Below are positions 1 through 6,594 of a DNA stretch of 14,425 nt, in pieces; the first letter of the stretch is position 1, and every line of letters begins with the position of its first letter. The notes below the pieces were generated by a model, which saw only the letters and a list, made by a program, of their open reading frames with translations, made no database searches and was not told the DNA's origin. A program made the translations under genes and the position numbers. Origin of the DNA: Bacteroidales bacterium (GTDB lineage: Bacteria; Bacteroidota; Bacteroidia; Bacteroidales; Paludibacteraceae); NCBI GenBank assembly GCA_900771035.1, contig CAAGML010000052.1, positions 1 to 14,425 of the forward strand, written 5' to 3'.

Positions 1-1543
1 CAATGCTTGACAAGGAAACAGGCGTACCGGATTTCAGCTTTTTAATCATATTGATTTGCTGAGCTGAAAATTTGTTGCCATCTGACGCAACCTGTACAAA
101 ACCACCACGGCCATCGGATATTGACATTTTGAAACTCTTGACCGTAAAGTTGGCTTTAAGGTTTTCGCTTTCGCCATATTCGGCTACGACCGAGGCACCG
201 TCGAACTGGTTCTTTTTGATACCTCCCTTATCGGCACTCCACAAATCACCATTTGCGAGTTTGATGAATGCCTGTGGATTTGGCAACGTACGTACGCGGA
301 AGACTTTTGAACCCATTGACTGACTCTTACCACCGTTATTTGCTGTGACGCTTACAGTGATTTCAGCTGTCGTTCCTGTCACCTTGCATATCCATTTATC
401 ACCGTTACGAGTGAATGTCGCACCTGGCGCAGAAACATTCAATTTAGTGCTCGAAATGCCTGGCACTGCAATCTGCATGATGTTGTTATAGCCACGATAG
501 ACAACATTCATCTCTTCGTTGGCAATTGTCGCATTTGGTGGAGCAACCGAGTATTCATCCTCAAACGGATATGAAGTCCTCTCTCCCTCGGCATTCGTAA
601 CGACAATCTCTCCTGAGATTTTCACATCACCAACTGCGCCGGCAGCCCTGTCAATGAAACATGTGTCGAGTTTCTGTCCATTGACATAATATTCAGGAAC
701 CTTGGTAGTATCCACTGCCATAAGGGCAATTTCCGCATGATATTTGCCACCTTGCATTACGACCTTGCTGTCAGGAATCAGTCTTGCCAGAATCTTGTTG
801 ACACGCATATCACCTGCATCAGTCTTGGTGCGGAAATACTGAATCAACGCCTCTTCTGTAAGACGGACATCAGACTGGTATTTTGAAATCATAGTGACTG
901 CTGCGATGGCTGGCATAGACTCGAAAGTTCCAACTACCCAGTCAACGCTGTCTTTGGCATGGTCACTCCAAATCTTATCAGTTTTGAACATAATCTCATA
1001 GACGCGGGTCTTTGCGGTATCGTTGTCGAACATTTGTTCAACAAACACACGGAAGTCCTGAATTGCTTTCTGAAGGTCAGCACCGCGACCTGTACCCGAA
1101 GTCTCGTAAGTATTCAATTCAGCATAGTTGCTTGCACCGTCAAGGTTATCTGGTTTCGCAAGTTCGTATGAGTTAAGGTTAAAACCAGGCTGTGCCTTTG
1201 CCTCATCGTAGTTTGCACCATCGGCAGCCATGATTATTCCCTCCTTAAAATCTCCGAGCATTTTATACATTTCGTCACATTTATCGCGGACGATGTATGT
1301 TTTCTCCAACCAAGGACCAGTCTTGGTTGGGTTTTGCTCATTCATATATTCCATAGAGCCTATCAACCCTCTCACACGGCTTTCCGTAGTGTTGATTGAG
1401 TCAACAAGGCTGTTATTTACCATCTTATAACCATTAAGAATCTCGGCTGCGACGTTCAGTGCCAACATTGCAGTAAGCACCAAATACATCATACCAATCA
1501 TCTTTTGTCTCGGGGTTTCGGGACAGTTTTTTGCTCCACTCAT
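1..1543 (-). CDS. gldM: GldM/PorM, T9SS inner-membrane motor subunit (3' end beyond window)
   Basis: GldM spans the inner membrane once and reaches across the periplasm; with GldL it forms the proton-powered motor of the type IX secretion system. The frame is open for 514 codons from the ATG at 1543 to the window edge without a stop. Family members are about 510-540 residues, so probably only a few tens of codons are missing. The N-terminus reads MSGAKNCPETPRQKMIGMMY and runs into one hydrophobic helix (about residues 15-33, ending LTAMLALNV). Arg12 in the PRQK motif matches the conserved GldM arginine (Arg9 in Flavobacterium johnsoniae) that works with the GldL charged residues. The rest is the long periplasmic part, with no other membrane segment. 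It lies 49 bases after gldL. An AAGGA sits just before the start. Identification is firm; gldN would be expected next, outside the window. Confidence 0.95.
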   Translation of the reverse strand, partial: MSGAKNCPETPRQKMIGMMYLVLTAMLALNVAAEILNGYKMVNNSLVDSINTTESRVRGLIGSMEYMNEQNPTKTGPWLEKTYIVRDKCDEMYKMLGDFKEGIIMAADGANYDEAKAQPGFNLNSYELAKPDNLDGASNYAELNTYETSGTGRGADLQKAIQDFRVFVEQMFDNDTAKTRVYEIMFKTDKIWSDHAKDSVDWVVGTFESMPAIAAVTMISKYQSDVRLTEEALIQYFRTKTDAGDMRVNKILARLIPDSKVVMQGGKYHAEIALMAVDTTKVPEYYVNGQKLDTCFIDRAAGAVGDVKISGEIVVTNAEGERTSYPFEDEYSVAPPNATIANEEMNVVYRGYNNIMQIAVPGISSTKLNVSAPGATFTRNGDKWICKVTGTTAEITVSVTANNGGKSQSMGSKVFRVRTLPNPQAFIKLANGDLWSADKGGIKKNQFDGASVVAEYGESENLKANFTVKSFKMSISDGRGGFVQVASDGNKFSAQQINMIKKLKSGTPVSLSSI

Positions 1544-1545
1544 TT

Positions 1546-1550
1546 TCCTT
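1546..1550 (-). promoter_or_regulatory. Shine-Dalgarno-like AAGGA of gldM
   Basis: AAGGA lies 2 bases upstream of the gldM ATG at 1543, within an A-rich leader. The spacing is shorter than ideal, so the A-rich context may matter as much as base pairing to 16S rRNA. Most genes here show no such motif. It supports 1543 as the start. Confidence 0.4.
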
Positions 1551-1592
1551 TAGTTTATCTGTTATTAAACTTAGAGGTTGTAAATGCTATCT

Positions 1593-2519
1593 TTAAGCCT
1601 TGATAGCGTTGAGCATATTACCATAAACGTTGTTGAGGTCGGCAATGTTGCGAGCCAACTGGTCTGTCACCTGACGGTATGCGTCCATATTGTTTGCCGC
1701 ACCGCGAACAACATCCTGAAGTTTCTTGAGGTCGTCATTCATGTTTTCTATAGACTCAGCTTGTGATTTGACACCCTTGAGCTGCAACTCGTATGCGGTG
1801 TTGATAGAGCTGAGGCTCTTGCTCAGGCTTGATGCGCTGTCTGCGAATGAACGAGTCTGATCCTTTGCCTCGGACATATTGTCAGCTATGCCTTTGTATG
1901 AGTCAAGAAGTGAGTTTGTCGCTTTATCAAGATTGCCCTGTTTCTCAGCAAAACTTGCAGCGGCCTCAGAAGCTTTCTGAAGATTAGCAGCGTATGAATC
2001 AGTGAGACCTGCGACTTTGCTTATGTTTGCAAGCTGTGCTGCCGTCTCATTCATATTCTTTATACTCTGAGTGAGTTTCTTTGCCTCTTCGTCGGATATT
2101 GTGCCCGTTGCAGTGAGAGCGTCGATGGCATTATTGCTGAAGTTGCCTCCCTGAGCACCAGCCATCATTGGCATACCGCCCATTGGTGCGCCACCGCCGA
2201 TGTTGCCACTAATGCTAACAGGATTTGCCTCTTTGTCTGTCAAAGAAGGGAATACATGATCCCAATGATACTCTGGCATTGGTTTATCGGCGATACCGAT
2301 TGCGAAAAGGAATGCCTCTGTCATCATACCTACCATAAGCACCACGCTCGCACCTGGCCAGTGAAGGATTTTGAACAACGCACCGATAATAACGATTGAT
2401 GCTCCTAATGAATAGACTACACCTACAGCGCGTTTTGTACTAGGTTTTGCCCACCAGGCATCGAAGCCTGACTCTTTGATTTGTGTTTGTCCTTGAGTTG
2501 ACATAGTTTTTTGTGACAT
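1593..2519 (-). CDS. gldL: GldL/PorL, T9SS inner-membrane proton-channel subunit
   Basis: GldL is the membrane half of the GldLM motor that powers T9SS export and, in gliding species, motility. The 308-residue protein has two transmembrane helices near the N-terminus (about residues 31-50 and 57-76). The first ends ALFKILHW and the second contains GMMTEAF. Lys50, His53 and Glu68 line up with Lys27, His30 and Glu49 of F. johnsoniae GldL, the buried charged residues tied to proton flow. A Gly/Met-rich linker (about 103-126) leads to a cytoplasmic domain of about 180 residues. This domain is rich in Ala, Ser, Asn, Lys and Gln with heptad-like spacing and is probably an alpha-helical coiled coil. 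The start used is the ATG at 2519; an ATG at 2504 (Met6) is also possible. It sits 49 bases after gldK and 49 bases before gldM. Confidence 0.95.
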   Translation of the reverse strand: MSQKTMSTQGQTQIKESGFDAWWAKPSTKRAVGVVYSLGASIVIIGALFKILHWPGASVVLMVGMMTEAFLFAIGIADKPMPEYHWDHVFPSLTDKEANPVSISGNIGGGAPMGGMPMMAGAQGGNFSNNAIDALTATGTISDEEAKKLTQSIKNMNETAAQLANISKVAGLTDSYAANLQKASEAAASFAEKQGNLDKATNSLLDSYKGIADNMSEAKDQTRSFADSASSLSKSLSSINTAYELQLKGVKSQAESIENMNDDLKKLQDVVRGAANNMDAYRQVTDQLARNIADLNNVYGNMLNAIKA

Positions 2520-2568
2520 AATTTGTTATTTGTATGTTATTTTATTTCTGTTTGAAAATTCTATAGTA

Positions 2569-3993
2569 TTAGTCTCCGATGAACGACCTTACGCAGCGGA
2601 AACCGAGTGAAGGACGGCATTTAGTCTGATATTCGAAGTCGCGAACACCACACTGAAGATATGCACCGACATCTTTCCATGAACCGCCTTTGATGACTTT
2701 TTTCTTCATAATCTTAGGATCGTCATCTTTTGCGTCATACTGGTAGCTTGGGTTCATATCAAGACGGAATGTGTGCAAGGATGGGTCGTATGTGTCGGCT
2801 GTCCATTCTGCCACGTTTCCCGCCATATCGTATAATCCGTAATCGTTAGGGTCAAACGAGCCTACCTGAGCAGGGATGAGGTAACCGTCCTCAGTGTAGT
2901 TGCCACGCATTGGCTTGAAGTTTGCCATGAAGCAACCTTTACTGTCGCGTACGTATGGACCGCCCCAAGGATACTGGGCATTGTGGCGCTTACCACGTGC
3001 CGCATACTCCCATTCACCTTCTGTAGGAAGTCTGTATTCCATTGCCCTTGGCAGCGAACCTACACTTTTATAAATATGTGTGCGCCAGTGGCAGAATGCG
3101 ACAGCCTGTTCCCATGTGATGCCTACCACAGGGAACTGTCCATAACTTGGATGTGCGAAATAGTTCTGCATAGCTGGCTCGTTGTAACTGTACGTAAACT
3201 CAGTCATCCAACACATAGTGTCAGGATAGATGTTGATTATCTTACGGGAGATGAGGTCTCCACGTCTGCGGAGCTGCTTTGACACGACGGTATCAATGAT
3301 TTTACCGTCACGATAGAATGCGCTGTCTATCCTTATCTTAGCATTATCCTCGTAACTTGCTGTCTTCGCATTGAAAGAGTTTCCAGGCTTCGCACCCTCA
3401 ACATAGTTAACCCATTTGTAACTATAATTCATAATGTGGGCGTTAAGTTGCTTGTTCTCCGTCTTGTCGGCAGACTGGAAAAATACTTTGTTGACTGCAA
3501 GATAGGCGGCATTATCTTCCTCCTCGCCTTCGTATGTCCATTTTGCTTTCCAAGGAATTTTCACTTTCCAGTTGAGAACCGTGTCAGGTTCTGCCGATTC
3601 ATCGTATGGGTCGTATTGCAATTTGAAATATTTCGCCTCTTCAGGTTCACGTCCGAGTACATTGACCTCCATGCGGGCAAGTTCAAGGCGAACGATGGAG
3701 TCGCGTACCCAATATACGAACTGACGATATTCACCATTGGTTATTTCGGTGATATCCATCCAAAAAGCGTCAACTGATTTTGTCTGCTGTGCAGGTTGGG
3801 AAGCCCATGTCACAGACTCGTCCTGAGGTCCCATATTGAAAGAACCGCGTGGAATGTGAACCATACCGTAAGGGGTAATCTCTGGTTTGTAACTCTCGTA
3901 AATACCATAGAGTTGGCCTTTAGGTTTTGAACAACTGGCAATTGTCAGGACGATTGCTGCTGTAATTGCGAAAATTGCAAATTTTCTGTTCAT
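2569..3993 (-). CDS. gldK: GldK/PorK, T9SS ring lipoprotein with FGE-like fold
   Basis: GldK is the outer-membrane-anchored lipoprotein that builds the large periplasmic ring of the T9SS with GldN. The 474-residue protein opens with a lipoprotein signal peptide; the lipobox ends IASC, making Cys21 the predicted lipidated residue. From about residue 44 it has the formylglycine-generating-enzyme (FGE-sulfatase) fold: HIPRGSFNMGP at the start, then ITWEQAVAFCHW, RLPTEGEWEYAARG, MAGNVAEWTAD and KGGSWKD, ending LGFRCVRSF. Judged by eye, the cysteine pair used by true FGEs is not intact: one cysteine position (LQCGVR) seems kept and its partner is missing. This fits a structural role, as expected for GldK. 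The start at 3993 follows the porP stop codon after one base (TAA-A-ATG), so translation is probably coupled to porP. No Shine-Dalgarno motif is seen. Confidence 0.95.
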   Translation of the reverse strand: MNRKFAIFAITAAIVLTIASCSKPKGQLYGIYESYKPEITPYGMVHIPRGSFNMGPQDESVTWASQPAQQTKSVDAFWMDITEITNGEYRQFVYWVRDSIVRLELARMEVNVLGREPEEAKYFKLQYDPYDESAEPDTVLNWKVKIPWKAKWTYEGEEEDNAAYLAVNKVFFQSADKTENKQLNAHIMNYSYKWVNYVEGAKPGNSFNAKTASYEDNAKIRIDSAFYRDGKIIDTVVSKQLRRRGDLISRKIINIYPDTMCWMTEFTYSYNEPAMQNYFAHPSYGQFPVVGITWEQAVAFCHWRTHIYKSVGSLPRAMEYRLPTEGEWEYAARGKRHNAQYPWGGPYVRDSKGCFMANFKPMRGNYTEDGYLIPAQVGSFDPNDYGLYDMAGNVAEWTADTYDPSLHTFRLDMNPSYQYDAKDDDPKIMKKKVIKGGSWKDVGAYLQCGVRDFEYQTKCRPSLGFRCVRSFIGD

Positions 3994-3994
3994 T

Positions 3995-4939
3995 TTATAA
4001 TAATCTAATGCTTTTGTGCTTATTCGTAGTTTTTTTCTTGTATATGTTGAAGTCGTATGACACGTACAACTCGTGAGAACCGTGAGATGCCCTGATGATG
4101 TTGGATGCAGGCAGGTCGTAGCAATATCCGATTTCCAGCCCGTCGATTACTTCTGCACCGAAGATGAACGAGACCGCATTCTGGATGCTGTAGGAAAGTC
4201 CTCCCCAGAATTTTTCGTTGTAGTCCAACAGAAGGCTCAGATATGTTTGCCACGATACGAAGTCCGTATAAACCAGTACTGACGGCTTCAGCTGATACCT
4301 TTTGTCTTTCAGTCTGAAATTGTAACCGCCCTGGAAAGCCATTGTCTGACTGAGTTTGTATTGGTATCTTTCCCCGAGCTGTATGTTCGCACCTGGCAGA
4401 TGCATGACAGAGACTCCCGCGAACCAATTGTCGCTCGAGAAAAACGCCCCGACACCGCAGTCGAAGCCCACGCCCGATTGTTTGCCGGTAGGGACTGCCG
4501 GGTCACCATCCGTATGGTATTCGCTTTCGACCATGTGGACGCTATCTCCGTAGCATATCATATTGACAACTCCAATGTTCGCTCCTACACTCAAAGTTCC
4601 GTATTCGAACCTGAATTTGTAGTTATATTGTGCGTTAATCTGCTGATTGGCGAAGATACCATAGATATCATTGACGAATTCCAATCCGGCAGCGTGCTGC
4701 GTTTTTTTGATTTCAAAAGGCACACCCATTGTGAAGAGTGTGGTTTTAGGTGCGTTTTTGATGCCTATCCATTGAAGTCTCTGCGCAATCAGAATCTTCA
4801 TCATTCCGTTATCTGCCACAGCCGCAGGATTGTAGAAATGCTTCAGTTGCATGTGTTGGCTGTACAATCCGTCTGTCTGTGCTACTGCTCCAAGTGCTAC
4901 AAAAACAAAAACTATCGATATAGCAATCTTCCGACTCAC
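3995..4939 (-). CDS. porP: PorP/SprF-family T9SS outer-membrane protein
   Basis: PorP/SprF-family proteins are outer-membrane beta-barrels of the type IX machinery; porP is co-transcribed with porK, porL and porM in Porphyromonas gingivalis. The 314-residue protein starts with a signal peptide (residues 1-20, cleavage expected after GAVA). The family's typical opening follows: LYSQHMQLKHFYNPAAV, then RLQWIGIKNAPKT. Alternating hydrophobic and aromatic strands typical of a barrel continue to the C-terminus. The start codon is GTG: the codon directly before it is an in-frame TAG, and no later start would keep the signal peptide. The gene begins 39 bases after the DUF2795 gene and ends one base before gldK. 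Several alternative frames are also open across it, but only this one matches a family. Confidence 0.93.
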   Translation of the reverse strand: MSRKIAISIVFVFVALGAVAQTDGLYSQHMQLKHFYNPAAVADNGMMKILIAQRLQWIGIKNAPKTTLFTMGVPFEIKKTQHAAGLEFVNDIYGIFANQQINAQYNYKFRFEYGTLSVGANIGVVNMICYGDSVHMVESEYHTDGDPAVPTGKQSGVGFDCGVGAFFSSDNWFAGVSVMHLPGANIQLGERYQYKLSQTMAFQGGYNFRLKDKRYQLKPSVLVYTDFVSWQTYLSLLLDYNEKFWGGLSYSIQNAVSFIFGAEVIDGLEIGYCYDLPASNIIRASHGSHELYVSYDFNIYKKKTTNKHKSIRLL

Positions 4940-4978
4940 CTATAGTATTAACGCTTGTATCGTCTTTTTATTGTGTGT

Positions 4979-5200
4979 TTAATACTCTTCAGGATTGAAG
5001 AAGAAGTCTTCCTCTGTTGGGTAATCAGGCCAAATATCCTCCATACATTCATACAGTTCCCCTTCCTCTTCAAGTTCTTGAAGGTTCTCAATGACCTCTA
5101 AAGGAGCGCCTGAGCGCATGGCATAATCAATCAACTCATCCTTGGTTGCTGGCCATGGCGCATCTTCCAATTTTGACGCTAATTCTAATGTCCAATACAT
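4979..5200 (-). CDS. DUF2795-family small acidic protein
   Basis: This 73-residue protein belongs to the DUF2795-type family common in Bacteroidetes; its function is unknown. It opens MYWTLELASKLEDAPWPATK, followed by a helical ELIDYAMRSGAPLEVIENLQ stretch and an acidic, aromatic tail (IWPDYPTEEDFFF). It is very acidic, with about 22 Asp/Glu against 3 Lys/Arg. It has no signal peptide or membrane segment, so it is probably cytoplasmic. It sits 39 bases before porP on the same strand and is the first gene after a promoter-like box, making it the likely lead gene of the porP-gldKLM unit. An AAGGA at 5206-5210 is well placed for its start. Family assignment is strong; any link to secretion rests only on position. 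Confidence 0.88.
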   Translation of the reverse strand: MYWTLELASKLEDAPWPATKDELIDYAMRSGAPLEVIENLQELEEEGELYECMEDIWPDYPTEEDFFFNPEEY

Positions 5201-5205
5201 AGCTA

Positions 5206-5210
5206 TCCTT
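5206..5210 (-). promoter_or_regulatory. Shine-Dalgarno-like AAGGA of the DUF2795 gene
   Basis: AAGGA sits 5 bases upstream of the ATG at 5200, near-ideal spacing. It is the clearest ribosome-binding-site match in the window and supports this gene being read from its own leader. Confidence 0.45.
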
Positions 5211-5241
5211 GCGTGCTTTTAAGTCACACTATTTCGAGCCA

Positions 5242-5249
5242 CAAAGTTA
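5242..5249 (-). promoter_or_regulatory. Bacteroidetes-type -7 promoter box before DUF2795-porP-gldKLM
   Basis: On the minus strand this reads TAACTTTG, a full match to the Bacteroides sigma-ABfr -7 consensus TAnnTTTG. It lies in the longest gap of the window (71 bases), about 41 bases before the DUF2795 start, which would leave a short leader of about 35 bases. No clear TTTG element is seen at the -33 position, so it is a candidate only. If real, it makes DUF2795-porP-gldK-gldL-gldM a separate transcription unit. Confidence 0.45.
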
Positions 5250-5271
5250 CAAAAAATAAACAACATGCTCT

Positions 5272-5817
5272 CTATATTTTCCATAAAAAATCTTGCTTGC
5301 CTTTGCTTTTTGTGTAGTTCCTGGCCAATACGAATAAAAAGTCAGATAGACGGTTTATGTAAACGAGTAGCTCTTTATCTACCGTAACTTCTTGATTTAA
5401 TGTGATTATTTCCCTTTCGGCACGTCTTGCTATCGCTCTACAGCAATGGCAGATTGCCGACATTTCATCTTCTCCGTAAATGATAAAATCAGTTAAAGGA
5501 GGTAGATTTTGCTGAATTTTGTCAATGTATTGTTCCAATTTCTCGGTTTTTGCGCCGTCAATTTTCGCATAATTGCCCAACTCTGTTTTGTCAGTATCCG
5601 TGGCAAGATTAGCTCCGACTGCAAAAAGAGTGTTTTGTATATCAAAAATAACCTCTTTTATATCGTCGTTTTCCGTCTTTGCCCGAAGCAGTCCAAGAAA
5701 GGAATTAAGTTCGTCAATTGTGCCGTAGGCATTGATGCGGATATTGTTTTTTGCGACTCTTGTCCCTCCGATTAGCGATGTGCTGCCGTGATCTCCTGTT
5801 TTAGTGTATATTTTCAT
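5272..5817 (-). CDS. pduO: PduO-type cob(I)alamin (corrinoid) adenosyltransferase
   Basis: This enzyme transfers the 5'-deoxyadenosyl group of ATP to reduced cobalamin or cobyrinate, making coenzyme B12. In Bacteroidetes the coenzyme mainly serves methylmalonyl-CoA mutase. The 181-residue length fits the PduO/MMAB family. The N-terminal ATP loop is intact (KIYTKTGDHGSTSLIGGTRV, residues 2-21), followed by RINAYGTIDELNSFLG (27-42). The arginine-rich active-site helix is present (HCCRAIARRAER, 124-135), with Arg127, Arg131, Arg132 and Glu134 kept. One oddity: the Pro-Gly-Gly turn usual before this helix (FILPGG) reads FIIYGED. The start at 5817 is 24 bases after the methyltransferase-like gene. 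The gene looks more AT-rich than the T9SS genes. No other B12 gene is visible, so its placement looks incidental. Confidence 0.9.
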   Translation of the reverse strand: MKIYTKTGDHGSTSLIGGTRVAKNNIRINAYGTIDELNSFLGLLRAKTENDDIKEVIFDIQNTLFAVGANLATDTDKTELGNYAKIDGAKTEKLEQYIDKIQQNLPPLTDFIIYGEDEMSAICHCCRAIARRAEREIITLNQEVTVDKELLVYINRLSDFLFVLARNYTKSKGKQDFLWKI

Positions 5818-5841
5818 GTTTTATTAGTTGTATAGAAGTGA

Positions 5842-6594
5842 TTAGTATTTTACTGTGTAATGTTGTTTCTTTAGGTCTTTCTTGAACCATACCAAACCCA
5901 TTCTGAATATATCTATACTCAGTGTAATGTCGTCTGATTCAAGGATTCTCCGCCATTGCTCTTCGGTCTCTTTGTCAGCGTGGATGTCGTCAAAGATGAA
6001 AATGCTGTCGTCGTGGCTTTTGGACTTGCAAATATTGAACAGAGTTTCTATTTCGTTGACTCCACAACTTCTACGGACATAAAGCATGTCGATGGAGTCT
6101 ATTTTGTTAAGTGTTCTTTGCAATTCGTCGGATTTGCATTGTACGATGTTTTTGTGTCCTGTCGTTTTGAATATGTCTATCGTTTTATTATTGCTGACGC
6201 TATATACAGTTGACTTTGAATCGTTTGAGGAAAGATACAGGGTGGATATGCCATTGCTTCTTCCTATCTCTATTATGTTTTTTGCGTTGTTTGTGGCACA
6301 AAGCCGTTGCAGAAGTTGTGTGTATTTTGGACGGTCTGACTTTTTGGCTTTTTCATTATTCGGCATTTTTCCCCTTATCCTCTCTATTTGCAGAAAGCTG
6401 TAGTATTGCCATCTTTCAAAAAACACATTGGTGAAAAGCCTGTATGTGTAGGGTGAGTGAACGTGATGCCCCTTGCGGTAATGCGCTTTCAGTTGGTATT
6501 TCAGCCAGGCTTTTGCCTTGAATAGACAGTTCATAGGTTGCTCTATGGTTTGCATGGGCTTGCTCTTTGTAAGGTCTCGGGGGTGGGTCGTCAC
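5842..6594 (-). CDS. Divergent class I SAM-methyltransferase-like protein
   Basis: The 250-residue protein resembles a Bacteroidetes family of class I SAM-dependent methyltransferases with an N-terminal YQLKAHYRKGHHVHSPY segment (residues 33-49) and a Rossmann-type motif (IIEIGRSNGISTLYL, 107-121). Near the C-terminus IFIFDDIHADKE (198-209) and SIDIFRMGLVWF (226-237) fit the family. Two expected motifs look degraded: the acidic residue after strand 2 that binds the SAM ribose (here YSVSNN), and the Asp-Gly-Asn-His-like motif after strand 4 (here LYVRRSCG). Activity and substrate cannot be stated. The longest start is a GTG at 6594 overlapping the ABC-exporter stop by 4 bases (GTGA); ATGs at 6555 and 6534 would still keep the conserved region. 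The gene is AT-rich and Asn/Lys/Ser-rich compared with neighbours. Confidence 0.7.
   Translation of the reverse strand: MTTHPRDLTKSKPMQTIEQPMNCLFKAKAWLKYQLKAHYRKGHHVHSPYTYRLFTNVFFERWQYYSFLQIERIRGKMPNNEKAKKSDRPKYTQLLQRLCATNNAKNIIEIGRSNGISTLYLSSNDSKSTVYSVSNNKTIDIFKTTGHKNIVQCKSDELQRTLNKIDSIDMLYVRRSCGVNEIETLFNICKSKSHDDSIFIFDDIHADKETEEQWRRILESDDITLSIDIFRMGLVWFKKDLKKQHYTVKY

Noticed and set aside
1804..1830. Small CTGAG/CTCAG inverted repeat in gldL
   Set aside because: It is only 5 bp in a Ser/Leu-rich repetitive coding stretch, with no slip site or start nearby.
4020..4427. A 135-codon second frame inside porP on the same strand
   Set aside because: It is an out-of-frame shadow; the PorP frame carries the family signature from signal peptide to C-terminus with no sign of a frameshift.
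4361..4945. A 194-codon open frame on the plus strand opposite porP
   Set aside because: It is antisense to a well-identified gene, and its product resembles no family I recognise and lacks sensible domain features.
4938..4950. TAATACTATAGG before porP, resembling a phage T7 promoter
   Set aside because: The central part of the T7 consensus is missing and the match is chance in an AT-rich leader.
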